Assembly: GCA_002102555.1 (NCBI GenBank) | Contig: MCFL01000001.1 | Location: forward strand, 1,116,001 to 1,180,000 | Direction of reading: 5' to 3' | Source: Catenaria anguillulae PL171 | Taxonomy: Eukaryota > Blastocladiomycota > Blastocladiomycetes > Blastocladiales > Catenariaceae | DNA: 64,000 bases | In this document: positions 12,812-23,975 of the stretch, piece by piece | How the letters are laid out: the number at the start of each line of letters is the position of its first letter | Position numbering within the stretch: the stretch's first letter is position 1 | The notes under the pieces: generated by a model | Database searches by the model: none | Told to the model about the DNA's origin: nothing | Seen by the model: only the letters and a program-made list of their open reading frames with translations | Made by a program: the position numbers and the translations under genes

Positions 12812-14839
12812 TTAGTTGGCCAGGGATGTCCCATAAATGGTCGCCTTGGTCGACGACGGCGAGCTCGACGCTGACACGCCCTGTTGCGGCGCTTGCTCCT
12901 CGCGGCGCCAAGATACCTGCGACGACCCGCCCACCAGATCACTCGAGGTCCACACTTGGGCGTCCGCTGGCTGCAGCACCGTCGGCGCGGTTGCAAATGT
13001 CGACCGTGTTGACGTATCCGAGACACGCGACGCTGCAAGCTCGTGTGGCGGTGGGCTCACAGCCGACGGAGACGCAAGCGATCCGGGCCAGTGCACAGAC
13101 CCTGGAAGCGCGGAAAAGACGGATGCGGCGTGGCCGGCTGCTGAGGCTGGAGGAACCGCACTGGTCGGCGTCACTGGTGCTGAAAAGGAAGTCATTTCCA
13201 GCGATGGGCGACTGTTGACGGCTGTAGGCGCTGCCGAGTGGCTGCCCAGTTGAATCAGTCCAGCGCGTTGGAGAGCAGCAGCTCGCGGAGACATGAGACT
13301 TTGCAATCCTGGCGGCATGGAACGGCGATGGGTGACCACCCGAGGGGCTTGCTGGCGGACGCGCGGGCGAGGATGTGCAATGTTGGATGGGTTGGTTGAC
13401 GACATATCGGAAGACGCGGGAGCAATGGAAGATGCGTGACCAGATGATCCAAACGACAGCACAGTGGATGGCGACGCAGCAATGGTTTCCAATGAAGAAG
13501 CCAGAGCTTGTGCCGCATCCTCGGTTGTTGGCAGCGTGGGCACATTCCACTTATTGGCTGCGAGAGCCGCTGCCCCTCCATTCCGCCTGCTCTTGCGTGA
13601 ACCTGACACATTGACCGCCGACGCAGACTTGCGCAAATGCTGAATGGGACTTGCATACGCGTGCCCCGCAACCCGCTCCAGCGATGCAATGTGCCGCAAT
13701 CCGCCGCCTCCTGCAACACCTTGAGCCGCCAAAGGTCCCACGCACGCATCGTTTGCCGACGCTGGACGCGACGAGATTTCCGATGTGGACGACAGCGCCA
13801 TGGACGGAGCTACAGACGAGCTGATGGCCGAACAAGACATCGAGTCGTCAGCGTCAGCGGTCGCGGGACGAAGAGTAGACGCGGGCGACAAGCCGCTGGA
13901 CGACGAACCCGCACCTGCGCCTGCACCTGCCCCGCTGCCGCTCGTGTTGTTGCTTGGCCTCCTCGCATGCCCGTGGCCGGCAAAGCCGCCCGGTTCACGC
14001 GGCGAGTGAAGCGAGCCGCGCAAGCTTGTCGGTGACACATCGGCCATGTTGATCAGGGAGGCAAGCGCTTGCATGGCGACCGAGCTGCCGCCATTTGAAG
14101 GTGCGCGTGGCCGTGGAATAGACATGGACGGATCGTACGACGCGTGGTGGCAGGTACCGCTCGAGCCCGACGACGAGATGGACATGTGACCAGTGGACGG
14201 GGTCAGGATTCGTGGCATGGACGAATACCCGTTGGCATACTGCGGCTGTGCTTGCATGTGCTGATGAAAGTAATCCGTCGAGCCCTGTTGCTGGTACCCA
14301 TTGAGTGATGATTGCTGCTGCCGGGGCCCGGTCCCGGAATTTGCTGGTGACGGAACCATGTACAAGGTGCTTGGCGTCGTCGACGCCGCAGCTTGCGGGC
14401 CAAGGTGGCCAGGCCTGGGCGTGTGAGGAAGTGATCCGCCACCATTGTGAATTTGCGGGTAGTGCTCGTAGCCGTGCTGAGCTGACCCATTTGTGGTTGC
14501 TGCGGCAGTCACATCATCTGCAGCATGAATGAGCGATGCCAGCATGGCTTGCGCTGAGACGACGGATCCCGAGCGTGAGCGCTGTTGCGGCGGTGGGGGC
14601 CCTTGAGTTGGCGGTGGGAACGGTGGCGGAGAAAAGTGCACTTGATCATTTGTTGAGCGAGCACGAGAGCGCGAGCGGCTGCGGGACTGGTGTCGAGCGG
14701 AGCGGCCGGAAGGTGTGCTGGACTTGGTCGATGGAACGAGAGTCACGGCGGGGACTGGGGCTGGGTGAGAGGCAAAGTTGTTGACGGAGATGGGAGGCGG
14801 TACAGCGATGGGAGGGACGCTTGACTTTCGGGCCTCAGG
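12812..14839 (-). CDS. Ser/Ala-rich low-complexity protein with a repeated ALASLI motif
   Basis: The frame is open from 14839 to the stop at 12812 (about 675 codons). The upper bound is set by a TAG that also forms a possible splice acceptor (TGTGTAG), so a short upstream exon with the start codon is likely; the first in-frame ATG is only at 14545. The visible N-terminal part is RS-rich (SRSRSRSRAR) and Pro-rich, then Ser/Ala/Gly/Gln-rich to the end. Two spaced copies of a helix, QAMLASLIHAADDV and MQALASLINMADVS, are the only non-random feature. No known domain. Probably a disordered regulatory or RNA-associated protein (inference). Confidence 0.5.
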   Translation of the reverse strand, partial: PEARKSSVPPIAVPPPISVNNFASHPAPVPAVTLVPSTKSSTPSGRSARHQSRSRSRSRARSTNDQVHFSPPPFPPPTQGPPPPQQRSRSGSVVSAQAMLASLIHAADDVTAAATTNGSAQHGYEHYPQIHNGGGSLPHTPRPGHLGPQAAASTTPSTLYMVPSPANSGTGPRQQQSSLNGYQQQGSTDYFHQHMQAQPQYANGYSSMPRILTPSTGHMSISSSGSSGTCHHASYDPSMSIPRPRAPSNGGSSVAMQALASLINMADVSPTSLRGSLHSPREPGGFAGHGHARRPSNNTSGSGAGAGAGAGSSSSGLSPASTLRPATADADDSMSCSAISSSVAPSMALSSTSEISSRPASANDACVGPLAAQGVAGGGGLRHIASLERVAGHAYASPIQHLRKSASAVNVSGSRKSRRNGGAAALAANKWNVPTLPTTEDAAQALASSLETIAASPSTVLSFGSSGHASSIAPASSDMSSTNPSNIAHPRPRVRQQAPRVVTHRRSMPPGLQSLMSPRAAALQRAGLIQLGSHSAAPTAVNSRPSLEMTSFSAPVTPTSAVPPASAAGHAASVFSALPGSVHWPGSLASPSAVSPPPHELAASRVSDTSTRSTFATAPTVLQPADAQVWTSSDLVGGSSQVSWRREEQAPQQGVSASSSPSSTKATIYGTSLAN

Positions 14840-15082
14840 CTACACAGATTGTTCACAAATGATTGAATAGTACAGATGTTAATGTATATACGGATTGATA
14901 TCTATCAGATGGGGAGGAGGTGAAGTGGGCAATGACTTGGGATTGGAAAGTATGGGTACAGAGTCAGAAATGGAAGGGCAACGATGCAAGTGGGCAAGTT
15001 GGCGTAAATGGAATGGTACAGGCAAGGAACAAAGGGTACAGCAAGAGAGATGAATGAAAAAAAGAGTGGGGTGCAACATGGT
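14840..15082. other. Spacer between two minus-strand genes
   Basis: On the minus strand this sequence is pyrimidine-rich, as expected of a 5' leader or intron. It contains no good ATG for the downstream gene other than one at 15079. Confidence 0.35.
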
Positions 15083-18000
15083 TCAAGGCAAATGCGACGA
15101 CTGAGGGGAAGAAACAGTGGGTGGCGAAAAGATGCCCGAGTCCGAAGTGTCGCGTACCGTAGCACGGCGAGACGACGTAGCTGAATGCGCCGTCGAGGCA
15201 ACAGCCGAGTCGGCATTGCGGCGGCGCGAAGTAGTTGCGGTGGCAGCGCTGCTGCCATGCGCATGTTGGTAGTGCTGCGGGCTCGAAACAGAAGCGTGCC
15301 CGGAATCCATGGTATCTACCCTCGTCGACAATGCAGGAGGCGACATGGCGTAATGTACATGCTGGTGCTGCTGATGGTGGTTCTGCGGCTGCTGAGTTGG
15401 TGGCGCAAGGTCGATAATTTCATCCACTTCGCCCAAGTCGGCCATGGTCTCGTCGAGAATCCGCAACAAGCGGCGACACACGGAAATGGTAGCTTTGGCT
15501 TCTTCAGCAGCGCCCTCGACCGTCTCGGCGGCAGTTGAAGGCTCGGCAAAGGTCGCGGGCCGGCCGCCATTGACACTACTGCCGACGGACCGCAGGGAGC
15601 CTTGCATCTGTTGTTGTTGCTGCTGGGTCGCCATGGCCCTCGACGACCCTGCGCCCATGATGACGGCCTCCAACAACGGCCGCAAATGTGCTCGCCGCAC
15701 GGCAAAGTCGAACTCGAGCAGTACGGCCACACGCATTTCAAGGGCAACCAAATCGGGACATCCAGAGAAGCACTTTTCGGGAGCAACGCCCGACACGGCC
15801 TTGGCCGTGAAACTGTGGTCGTTGAGCACCTTGCACGCAATGAGCGTCGCCACCGTCAAGAGCCGCACCTGGGCACGGACAAGGCGCTCGGCGGGCGGAA
15901 TGTTGGACCTGCCCGTGGACTTGGCCGCCGCGCGCGCAGAGGGGACAGACGTCGGGCGGTCAAACGGCAACCGCTCGGTCGCAAGCGCGGCCCAAGCCGC
16001 TGCAAACTGCTCGTCAAGCGACTGATTGGCCACAACACCCGAGGTTGCTGCCGCCACGACACCGGTAGATGCAGCAGCATCCAGCTCCTCCTCGCCCTCG
16101 CCCGCCCTCAACTTGGACTTGCTGGCCGTGCGCGTCAGCTTCTTTTTCGCCTGACCAAGCTTCCATTTGAAACTACCCAAGGCACCCCTTGTCCTCGTCA
16201 ATTGCACCGTATCGAGCGACCTGCGTGAATCATCCGACGCGCTCGCCGGCGACCCGGGCGCCTCCACCAATCCCGTACCACTCGCCTCGGGCATGGTGTT
16301 TCGATACGCAGCCAAGAACCGCGCAAGGTAAATGGTCATGACGCTGAAATGCTGAGGCGTCATCCTGGTTGCTCGAAACAATGGATACATCCTGGCCACG
16401 GCCTCGCGGTTACATCCGACCAAATCAAACACCGAGTGCACAAACGCACGTGTTGACCGCCACCCTGGGTGCCAAGCGCCTGCCCATTTGTTGCCAAAGG
16501 CTGCACGTTCCTTTGCGGGAGACACAGTCACACGCGTGTCGGTGCCTGCGGCAGTGCGATGCGTGATCGAGTATGCGCCAGGGTCGGCTTGTGTGTAGGG
16601 CGCTTGCGCCGACGTGGGCGGATGCGACGAGGCAGACGGAGGCGGCGCAGGTGGCGTGGGGCGGTGCCGGAACGAGATGGACGTGGCACCGGGACCCGCC
16701 GTGTATTGTGCGGCTTGTGTGGCCGTGGACGGAGGCGGGGCCGCAGGCACGTGATAGGACGACGCAACAGATGTCGGGACCGTTGTTGACGATTTGGCCG
16801 ATGGTGTGACTTGGTGCTCGGCAGGTACCGAAATCGATGCGCGGCCGCCGACAGAGTGCGCGCCAGACATGCTCGAGCTGGATGCGCGATACCGGTACTG
16901 AATCGACATGCTTGCCGCCGGGTCCTCGCTACCTCCCGCATTGGCGGACACAAGCAGTGGCGTCGACTTGCGCACGAGCACGGGTTCGGGTTCAACTTCG
17001 GACTCGTCCGCAAAGCTCATGGCCGACCCTTCCACTGTGACACTCATTTCCGTCTCATCCACGTCATACTCGGACATGGCCTCATCTGTCGTCAAGTATC
17101 CGCCTTCGTCATCCGTATCCACGGACCTTGACGACAGCGCAGACGAAAATGTGTCCCTGTTGGGCATGCGCGGGGCGGGCACCGACGACCACGGGGTGCT
17201 CGCGCCCGATCTCGGCGACGTAGCCGCGCTCGGGTCGCCGCCCGCATTGTATCGAGACACGGGATCCGGATCCGGAATCACTTCGGGCGAATGCTCAGGT
17301 GATGACCCGACATCGCTCATGGTATGCCCGCGCATATGCGACGTGCTAGATTCGCCTGCACCCGCGGCGCCCGCGTCACGTAAAAGCGTGGCGGTCACGC
17401 CCGTGTCGAGGGCAGACATGGCCGAGGGCGCCGTCGAGTGGCGGCGCGGGTCCATTGTGCTGATGCGCGAGGCAGCGCGGGCCGTGGTCGTTGCTGGCAT
17501 GTACATGGCCGGAAGCGGGATGGGTGGGGCAACCGACGCGTCCGCCGTGGTCGACGATGACCGGTCGGTCGTAGTTCTGCACAGCAGGAATGCCAAGCAA
17601 TTGGCCAGCGGATTGACGCCGGGCGTCGACGCTGCCTTGGTCTTGCGACCCGAAGATTTTGCGGGCCCGGGCGCCGGTGGCGGAGCAGAAGGCGGCTGTG
17701 CAGGCCGAGGGCGGGGAGTGCCAAGGGTGCGTTGCGAAGTCCGTCGGCGGAGCGAGAAGGACGGACGCACAGAGACGGATGACGACGGTGCAGACCGTGG
17801 AATGGAATCGCTTGCTTCGGCGGACGGTGGGACTGCATTTCCGATAAACACGCGCGAGGTCGGACGTGGGCGACCAGAGACGATTGATGAGCGGGAGAGC
17901 GGGGCAGCGGACGAGTTTGGCGACATCGAGGACGACATCACGTTGGCGCTATGCCGACGAATGGCCGCCGGAGTCACATTGGACGACGACCCATGCCTGC

Positions 18001-18280
18001 GATGCTGTTGCTGTTGCTGTTGCTGCAGCTGGTATTGGTAATACTGCTGCTGCTGGTACATGGCCTGCTCCTGGGCCTGTGATGGCAACTGTGACGAGGA
18101 TGAACCAACGTCCAGGGGCGACGATGGCGGGCTCGACACGGTGCTCACGCTGAGCACGATGGATGCTGACGAAACATCGCTGGCCCGGCGGGCTCCGGCG
18201 ACACGGACTTGGTTGCCGTTGCGCGAAGCGACGCTCGGGGTTGCGGAGCTGCGCCGTGGAGGGTGCGGGCGGTGGGACAT
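15083..18280 (-). CDS. Large disordered protein with a PHO80/PCL-like cyclin box
   Basis: Single-exon frame of 1065 aa starting at ATG 18280 (MSHRPHPPRR). Residues 1-630 are Ser/Pro/Ala-rich with a Gln tract near residue 80. Around residues 640-910 a cyclin-like fold can be discerned: FVHSVFDLVGCNREAV, MTPQHFSVMTIYLARFL, then after an insertion of about 130 residues rich in basic and Ser residues, LLTVATLIACKVLNDHSF and LVALEMRVAVLLEFDF. These match the helix pattern of PHO80/PCL cyclins, whose partners are PHO85-type CDKs. The C terminus is again low complexity. The cyclin assignment is by pattern only; if right, the insertion between cyclin helices 2 and 3 is unusual. Confidence 0.6.
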   Translation of the reverse strand: MSHRPHPPRRSSATPSVASRNGNQVRVAGARRASDVSSASIVLSVSTVSSPPSSPLDVGSSSSQLPSQAQEQAMYQQQQYYQYQLQQQQQQQHRRHGSSSNVTPAAIRRHSANVMSSSMSPNSSAAPLSRSSIVSGRPRPTSRVFIGNAVPPSAEASDSIPRSAPSSSVSVRPSFSLRRRTSQRTLGTPRPRPAQPPSAPPPAPGPAKSSGRKTKAASTPGVNPLANCLAFLLCRTTTDRSSSTTADASVAPPIPLPAMYMPATTTARAASRISTMDPRRHSTAPSAMSALDTGVTATLLRDAGAAGAGESSTSHMRGHTMSDVGSSPEHSPEVIPDPDPVSRYNAGGDPSAATSPRSGASTPWSSVPAPRMPNRDTFSSALSSRSVDTDDEGGYLTTDEAMSEYDVDETEMSVTVEGSAMSFADESEVEPEPVLVRKSTPLLVSANAGGSEDPAASMSIQYRYRASSSSMSGAHSVGGRASISVPAEHQVTPSAKSSTTVPTSVASSYHVPAAPPPSTATQAAQYTAGPGATSISFRHRPTPPAPPPSASSHPPTSAQAPYTQADPGAYSITHRTAAGTDTRVTVSPAKERAAFGNKWAGAWHPGWRSTRAFVHSVFDLVGCNREAVARMYPLFRATRMTPQHFSVMTIYLARFLAAYRNTMPEASGTGLVEAPGSPASASDDSRRSLDTVQLTRTRGALGSFKWKLGQAKKKLTRTASKSKLRAGEGEEELDAAASTGVVAAATSGVVANQSLDEQFAAAWAALATERLPFDRPTSVPSARAAAKSTGRSNIPPAERLVRAQVRLLTVATLIACKVLNDHSFTAKAVSGVAPEKCFSGCPDLVALEMRVAVLLEFDFAVRRAHLRPLLEAVIMGAGSSRAMATQQQQQQMQGSLRSVGSSVNGGRPATFAEPSTAAETVEGAAEEAKATISVCRRLLRILDETMADLGEVDEIIDLAPPTQQPQNHHQQHQHVHYAMSPPALSTRVDTMDSGHASVSSPQHYQHAHGSSAATATTSRRRNADSAVASTAHSATSSRRATVRDTSDSGIFSPPTVSSPQSSHLP

Positions 18281-19971
18281 GATGATTTGTTGCTGTGAAG
18301 TTGGGAGAGGGAGGGCATGCTGCGAGCGTCAAGGCCAAAGTGAGCAATCGATGATAAAAGCAGGAAACAACCAAGATGCATCTGGTGAACAAAGGGGGGA
18401 ACGTACAATGCAATAGTCCTCAAGCAACCAGCATCAAGAAGCAACTCAGCGATAAGATTTGGGCAAGCAGGAACAATACCAGAGTACGACAGGCCGGGCT
18501 CGTGCGAGCAATGGGCGATGAGGAACGAGGCCGGTGGTCCTGGGTCCAGGTCCGGAAGCCGCTGGAGTCCACAGTTGTTCGAGTCGAAAGCAAAGGCAAA
18601 GGGCAAAGTGGGGTCTATATCGGCTGGGTCGTCTGGAGCAGCAACCGATGCCAGTCGACTCTCAAGGGAGCAATCGTAGCGTCGCGGCCGATTGTCAAGC
18701 AAAGTGATGGTGGCTGCTGTTGATGTTGGCCCTCGTGACCAAGGTGACGAGGGGAATTGTGCGGAACCAGTGGGTATCGGTATTGGTACATGCAACACAA
18801 AAGCGTGCACCACGATGGCTGGGAGAAAGAGTTGCGGGGAAAGGGAATGGAAAGGATGGGAATCCACTGGGCAGCGAGGGACGGGGCCTAACAAGCGCCA
18901 AAGGTGCCCGGACAATCGATGAACGGTGAGAGCTGAGGCGAGGCTTGGAAATACTGGGTTCTTGGTTCGTTCGTTTAGGAGCTGGGACGAGCTGAGGAGC
19001 TAGTAGGGGATGACAAGATGATGACGATTGGAGTGATGGCCGAGACTGTGACAAGTGGTTCAGGTCTCCAGCCCGTTCAGGTTTCGGGAAAAACGTGAGA
19101 AGTAACTGGAGAGCAGTGTGAGGGAGAGGTTGGCGGCGCGGCTCGCGCGGCTGTGATGGGCTGGTGTCTGGTGATGGATGGGCGGCGATGGCGTTGGTGG
19201 ATGCTGCTCGCGCTCTTCTTTGCACCTCTACCCAGGATGCAAAGATGCACGGAACAAGACTACACAGACTCAAGATCACAGAATTTGCTCAAGTCGACGG
19301 AATGCGGCGACTTGAAAAGTCATTCAAAGATTAGAAATACATGGATTTTGCGCTTGATTTGAAATGTTGCACGTACATGGGACAACGCTCATGGGTGGCG
19401 GTGGTGGTGGCCGCCGATTCGCTCACCAAAGCGCAGAACTGTTGTGTCTCGCGCCTCCGAGCCCGAGTCCATGCCCTTGGACCGAACTGACAATATCAGC
19501 AAACAATCAAACGACACTCAAGTCAACATACAAGCATAGGTTGACACCGCCATCATTCGCAATTGTGGCAGGGCAAAGTGGCAATCGGCGGAATGTACTA
19601 GTTTGTGTAATCGATTATGTAGGCGAGCAGGCGACGAGAGGCGAAACCACACTTGGGTGAGCGGCGCGCGAATCGAATCAGGGAAAGGGGATGGGGAAAT
19701 TGGGATGGGCGTAAACGGGCGAGAGCAAAGATGAAGAAAAGCAAAGAGAGCAGAGGGGAATGAGAAGCAAACAGCAGAATCGGAACAAGACGGGCGGCGA
19801 GACAAAACAGGGGGGTAGCGATCACAAAATGGGGATGGGTCGGTGGGAGGCGACAACAGAATACAAGAGACGGGTGGTGAAAAAGAAAAGGACAAAACAC
19901 TAGGAGAGTGTAACAGCAACAACAAAAATCAATACGCTACTCAATTGTGGCTATTGCACACTTGTTGACCC
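18281..19971. other. Long intergenic region, promoter of the cyclin-like gene
   Basis: 1.7 kb between two same-strand genes. The part next to 18280 should hold the 5' leader and promoter of the cyclin-like gene, and the part next to 19972 the 3' flank of the transportin gene. Open frames here are short and lack coding character. No RNA gene recognised. Confidence 0.35.
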
Positions 19972-22900
19972 TTACCGACGGCGCCTCGACGACTTGTCAT
20001 CGTCCTTGGACCCCGTCCGCCGCTGGTGCAACTGGACCATCTTGTGCAACCCTTCGCGCACCCGATGCGTCGTCGACTCGCCATTTACTCCGGGCAGCAC
20101 GGACTCAAAGTACGTCTGAATCAACTGCCGCTCTGCCGGGGACAAGAACGACATGCCGGCCAAGCACGATGCACACCACGTCGGGTACACGTCCGGGAAC
20201 GTCTCGGCGAGTCCTCTAATCGTCGACAGCAAGTCCTTGAACGCCTCTGAATTGACACAATCGGCGATTCGCTTGACGAGCAACAGGCCCAGCAACTGCT
20301 GGCCCACGGGCCGAATCAGCCGGTCGCGCACTTGGGTGTTGTCGAGTCCCATGCGCGCATAGTGCTCGTGGTGCATGGGATGCGCCGTGTCTACGAGAAA
20401 CTTGAGGTAGTACAAGAGCGAGCCAACAGTTCGCGGATACGTCGAGTGATGCAGCGACTCGAGCGTGAACCGCATGAGCTGCTCGATCGTGGGCCACCAC
20501 GACAGGAACTGCACGGGCAACGTGTTGAGCACGGCACACAGCATGCCATGCATCTCATCAATCTGCTCGTACGCCGCATCCCACCCTTGCGCGTTGGCCA
20601 TGTTGGCCGTGCTCTGTGCCACGTTTTGCACAAACGGCAGCACTTGCGCAACCCACTGCGGATCCTTGCCAAAGTAGTCAATCACGTGCGTGCCTACCCA
20701 CAGCCAGCACGAAAACTGAGTCTCGGCATACTGCGACGAAATCAAATCGAGCATACGCTGCACCTGCGCCGGCTGGAAATGCGTCACCATCGACTTGTTG
20801 AGCGTGTTACGCAGCACCTTGGCAATGCCCTCGGTCACTGGATCCTCGCGCGCGTGCACGGCAAGCAGCCGCACGAAAAACGGCCACAGCGCATCCGTGA
20901 GGGCGAGCACAGGGTGCATGGCCGAGGCGGCCACATCGGGCTGTACCGTCTTGACCATGACGGCCAACCGGTACAGGGCAAGCTTGACCTGCTGAATCGG
21001 ATACGTAGGTTCCAGCTGCTCAACAAGCGGCGCGGCAAATCGCTGCATGAGCGGCGACATTTGCTCGTAGGGCGAGTGCGCGATAATGTGCGACACGGCC
21101 TCAATCACCTCGAGTGCCTCGGTCGCATTGAGCGTGTTGAGGTGCGACATGTAGAACGGGTACAGCTGATCCAGGTACTGATGCATGATGGGCGCAAGGT
21201 CCGACGCCAAGAAGCGCAGTGTGCGCGACGACGCCCACGTGCACTCGTGGTCGTTTTGGTTGAACCCTTGGCTGACGAGGCCCATGAGGCCTGACAGATA
21301 CTCTGGGTTGGATTCGACCCAGGGCGAGTAGCACCCAATCAAGATGAGCACGGCGCGGCGCGTGTGGATGTTGAGATTGAACATGGCAGGCAACAGGTTG
21401 ATGATTTGCGGCACGTACGGGCTGCCGAAATTGATGGCCTGGTACGCAACCGAGCGGAGGGCGTACAGCACGGCCTCGAGCTCGGGCCAGCGTGCCTGCT
21501 GATCTGCAGGCGGGAGTTGCTGGAACTGTGCCACCATGCCGACAAGCTGGCTCAGGACTGTATCGGATCCAAGCACAGAAAAGCAATCCTTGAGCACGTC
21601 GCCCATGTAGTGGCGGAAATCCCGAAAGTCGTCACGATCCTTGGCCGTCCACTCGCCGTTTTCATTTTCGGGCGGGTACTGCAGCTGGCGAATGAGAATG
21701 CCAACGAGCCGCTGAAATGCGGGCAGCAGCGGCGCAGAGTCGTATGCGCGTGGGCCATCCTCGGAAAGAACAGAGTGCGTGAGGTGTGCCCAAAAGTCAA
21801 ACGTCGGGTTGAGTACTTCGAGGAACGGGTAGGCCATGACAGAGAGCATGAGGTCGAGCAAGCCAGCGTACTGGGCGGGGGACTCAAGGATGGGTCCAAG
21901 GCACGCTTGGCACACCGCCGTGATGAGCTTGACCATGGCCTTTGCGCGATCCTCGTCGTCGCTTGCATCTTGAATGAGCGCGGGGCAGTTGCGAAGGAGA
22001 AGCGGCATGGCCGTCGTTAGCACCGTCGTGCCTTCTTGAGTTTGGTGAGTAATGTCGGGCTCGGCGTGGTCAAAGATGGCAGACAAGATGGTGGCTGCCG
22101 GTTGCACCAGGTCGTCGTTGGTGAGTCCTTCAAACGAAATGGGAATGATGGGCGACTGGGCAATCGACGTGAGCGGGATCGTGTGTGTTTCGAACCAACT
22201 TTCCAAGCACACAAACAACTTGGCCTTGAGCTGCGCTGATGACTGCGCTTGCGGCGATTGCAGGAATTGGACGAGTGAGTGGAACACGAGTTGCGAGTTG
22301 GCTTCCAAGAGCGAAGAGTTGCGCTCGAGGTATTCCTCGCGAGTCAAGATGTGCTCGGCATTGAGGAGCTCTTGCGGCAAGACAGTCAAAAACTCGAGCA
22401 ATACGCTCAACAGCTCTGCGCGCTCATTGCACTTGTTGAGGACCTCGCCCACGGGGTTTTGCCACGATTGAACATGGATGGCCATTTCCGCAAGAGCAAG
22501 ACACAGCTGGGTCACGATGGGCGTCAACAGCGGGTGTGCGGGCGAGGTGAGCGTGTCGAGGATGGTGTTGCGAAGCTGCGTGACATGTTCCTCGGGCAAC
22601 TTGTACAGATCGCGGACGACCTTGTGGCGGATCACTTGTGAAGCAAAGATGCGTGCGGGGTCGGAAGAGTTGGATTGCCCCGGTGGGGCCGTCAAGACGG
22701 TCAGGGCAACGTTCCATGCTTCATCCTGGAAAATTTTCCATGTGCGGCGGCAACATCGTTGTAAGCATCAGATCACATCAGACGGGACGGGCACGACACA
22801 GCGAGAGGGGGCAAGCAGGCAGGCGGATCATTGTCACCAACTCATCCGTCTTTTGAGGATCCAGAAGACCGGTGAAGATTGCTGGAATGTCACCACGGCG

Positions 22901-23056
22901 GTTGTGTCGACGATGGGAGACCCGTTCACGAGTGTTGATGTATGTAAGTACCTTGCGCTCAAAGTCCTCGAGCCACTTGGCGGCACTCTGGCGAGTCACC
23001 TCGTCGGTGGCGCAGTAAAAGGTGTTGACGGCACCGTAGAATTCGGTCGATTGCAT
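19972..23056 (-). CDS. TNPO3: Transportin-3 / MTR10-type importin beta
   Basis: Nuclear import receptor whose family carries SR and SR-like proteins into the nucleus. Exon 1 is 23056-22952 (35 codons, ending WLEDFERK) and exon 2 is 22725-19972, giving 952 aa, close to human TNPO3. The 226-nt intron (22726-22951, donor GTACTT, acceptor TTTTCCAG) is longer than most here. Matching blocks include WLEDFERK-DEAWNVAL (importin N-terminal region), LTPIVTQLCLALAEMAIH and LLSVLLEFLTVLPQELLN. The C terminus ends in a basic run SSRRRR. Two probable cargo classes, RNPS1-like and TRA2-like proteins, are encoded in the same window. Confidence 0.93.
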
Positions 23057-23975
23057 AGTGTGTGCGAGTGGAGACGGGCTCTGAAAATGGGCCGGCCGTG
23101 TGTCTGTCGTGCGGCCGACTTGGGGACGACGCTGATGATGGCAAAAAATCCAACACACACACGGCGATGTAAGGGCGTGATCAGCGAGACACGATCGACG
23201 GCCCAGCCTTGGACCCCTCAACGCAACTTGAAAACCATCTTGCTTGCGCTTGAACTCAGTTACTGTTTGTTGGTACAAACGCAGTGCGACGGGCTTCCCG
23301 CTTGCACTGGCGCAGGTTCGAACCCTGCGAGTCTACTTTCACCAAATCTGGTCGGATCGAAATCGCCTTCGATCTGTCGCTGCGAGGCTTCAAGCAGGAC
23401 CAATAGACATGCGGGCGGGCCTGAGGTTGTGCGCTTACGGGGTCAATGGTGAATGGCTTGCGCCTTCGGGCGTGGGCTCCTGCAACCATGGACCGCTGCC
23501 TCTGCACGGTCTCTTCGGATATCTTGACCGCTCAGTGGACGCTCTTCGGACAAATGGCGGGGTGCTTTGAGAAATCAAGCTGCCTCGGCGTCCTTGAATC
23601 GCCTGGGAATGCGTGAGACCGGCTTCACGGAGCAGCGAATACAGGCAGCTGAGCGTGGCACAGAGATGACAGCTCCTAGCAGGGCGCCGTTGATCCTGCT
23701 CAACCAATAAGTTGGTTCCACCGCATGTCTTTTGCCACCTCGAGTTTGATCTTTGGCCGTCTTTTTGCGAGTCGCCCATGCATGAGGTGTTTGCATGTGT
23801 CGCAGGTCCCATTGTCGACCGTCAAGAAGGTGCATGATTGTTGCCGTTTCTCGCTGATCCTGCTGGCAGGAATAGTCATGGCAGCCATGCAATGGTTGAC
23901 CCTCGATCCAAACCGATGTATGCACGGCTGACCTTTTGCAACCTCCAGCAGTCGATGAAGCAGGCTGCCTCCGCA
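23057..23975. other. Intergenic region with a tRNA-like B box
   Basis: Contains the promoter side of the transportin gene. GGTTCGAACCC at 23315-23325 is a perfect Pol III B-box/T-arm core (GCAGG, TTCGAAC, CCTGC), preceded by a hairpin pairing 23282-23287 with 23304-23309. I could not fold a convincing acceptor and D arm around it, so no tRNA is called. Nothing else recognised. Confidence 0.4.

Noticed and set aside
16908-18041. 377-codon plus-strand open frame
   Set aside because: Antisense of the cyclin-like gene in GC-rich codons; no motif of its own.
18001-18060. CAG/CTG run as a possible satellite repeat
   Set aside because: It encodes the Gln tract of the cyclin-like protein.
18145-18915. 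256-codon minus-strand open frame upstream of the cyclin-like gene
   Set aside because: Overlaps the start of the cyclin-like gene in another frame and reads as untranslated leader; no domain.
20332-21294. 320-codon plus-strand open frame
   Set aside because: Antisense of the transportin-3 gene; rich in Arg/His, a typical shadow.
23240-23345. Complete tRNA gene
   Set aside because: Only the T arm is convincing; the best acceptor pairing (TGAACTC with GAGTCTA) has a mismatch and a wobble, and no anticodon arm forms.
22478-23452. 324-codon plus-strand open frame
   Set aside because: Covers the transportin-3 first exon and intron in antisense; no domain.
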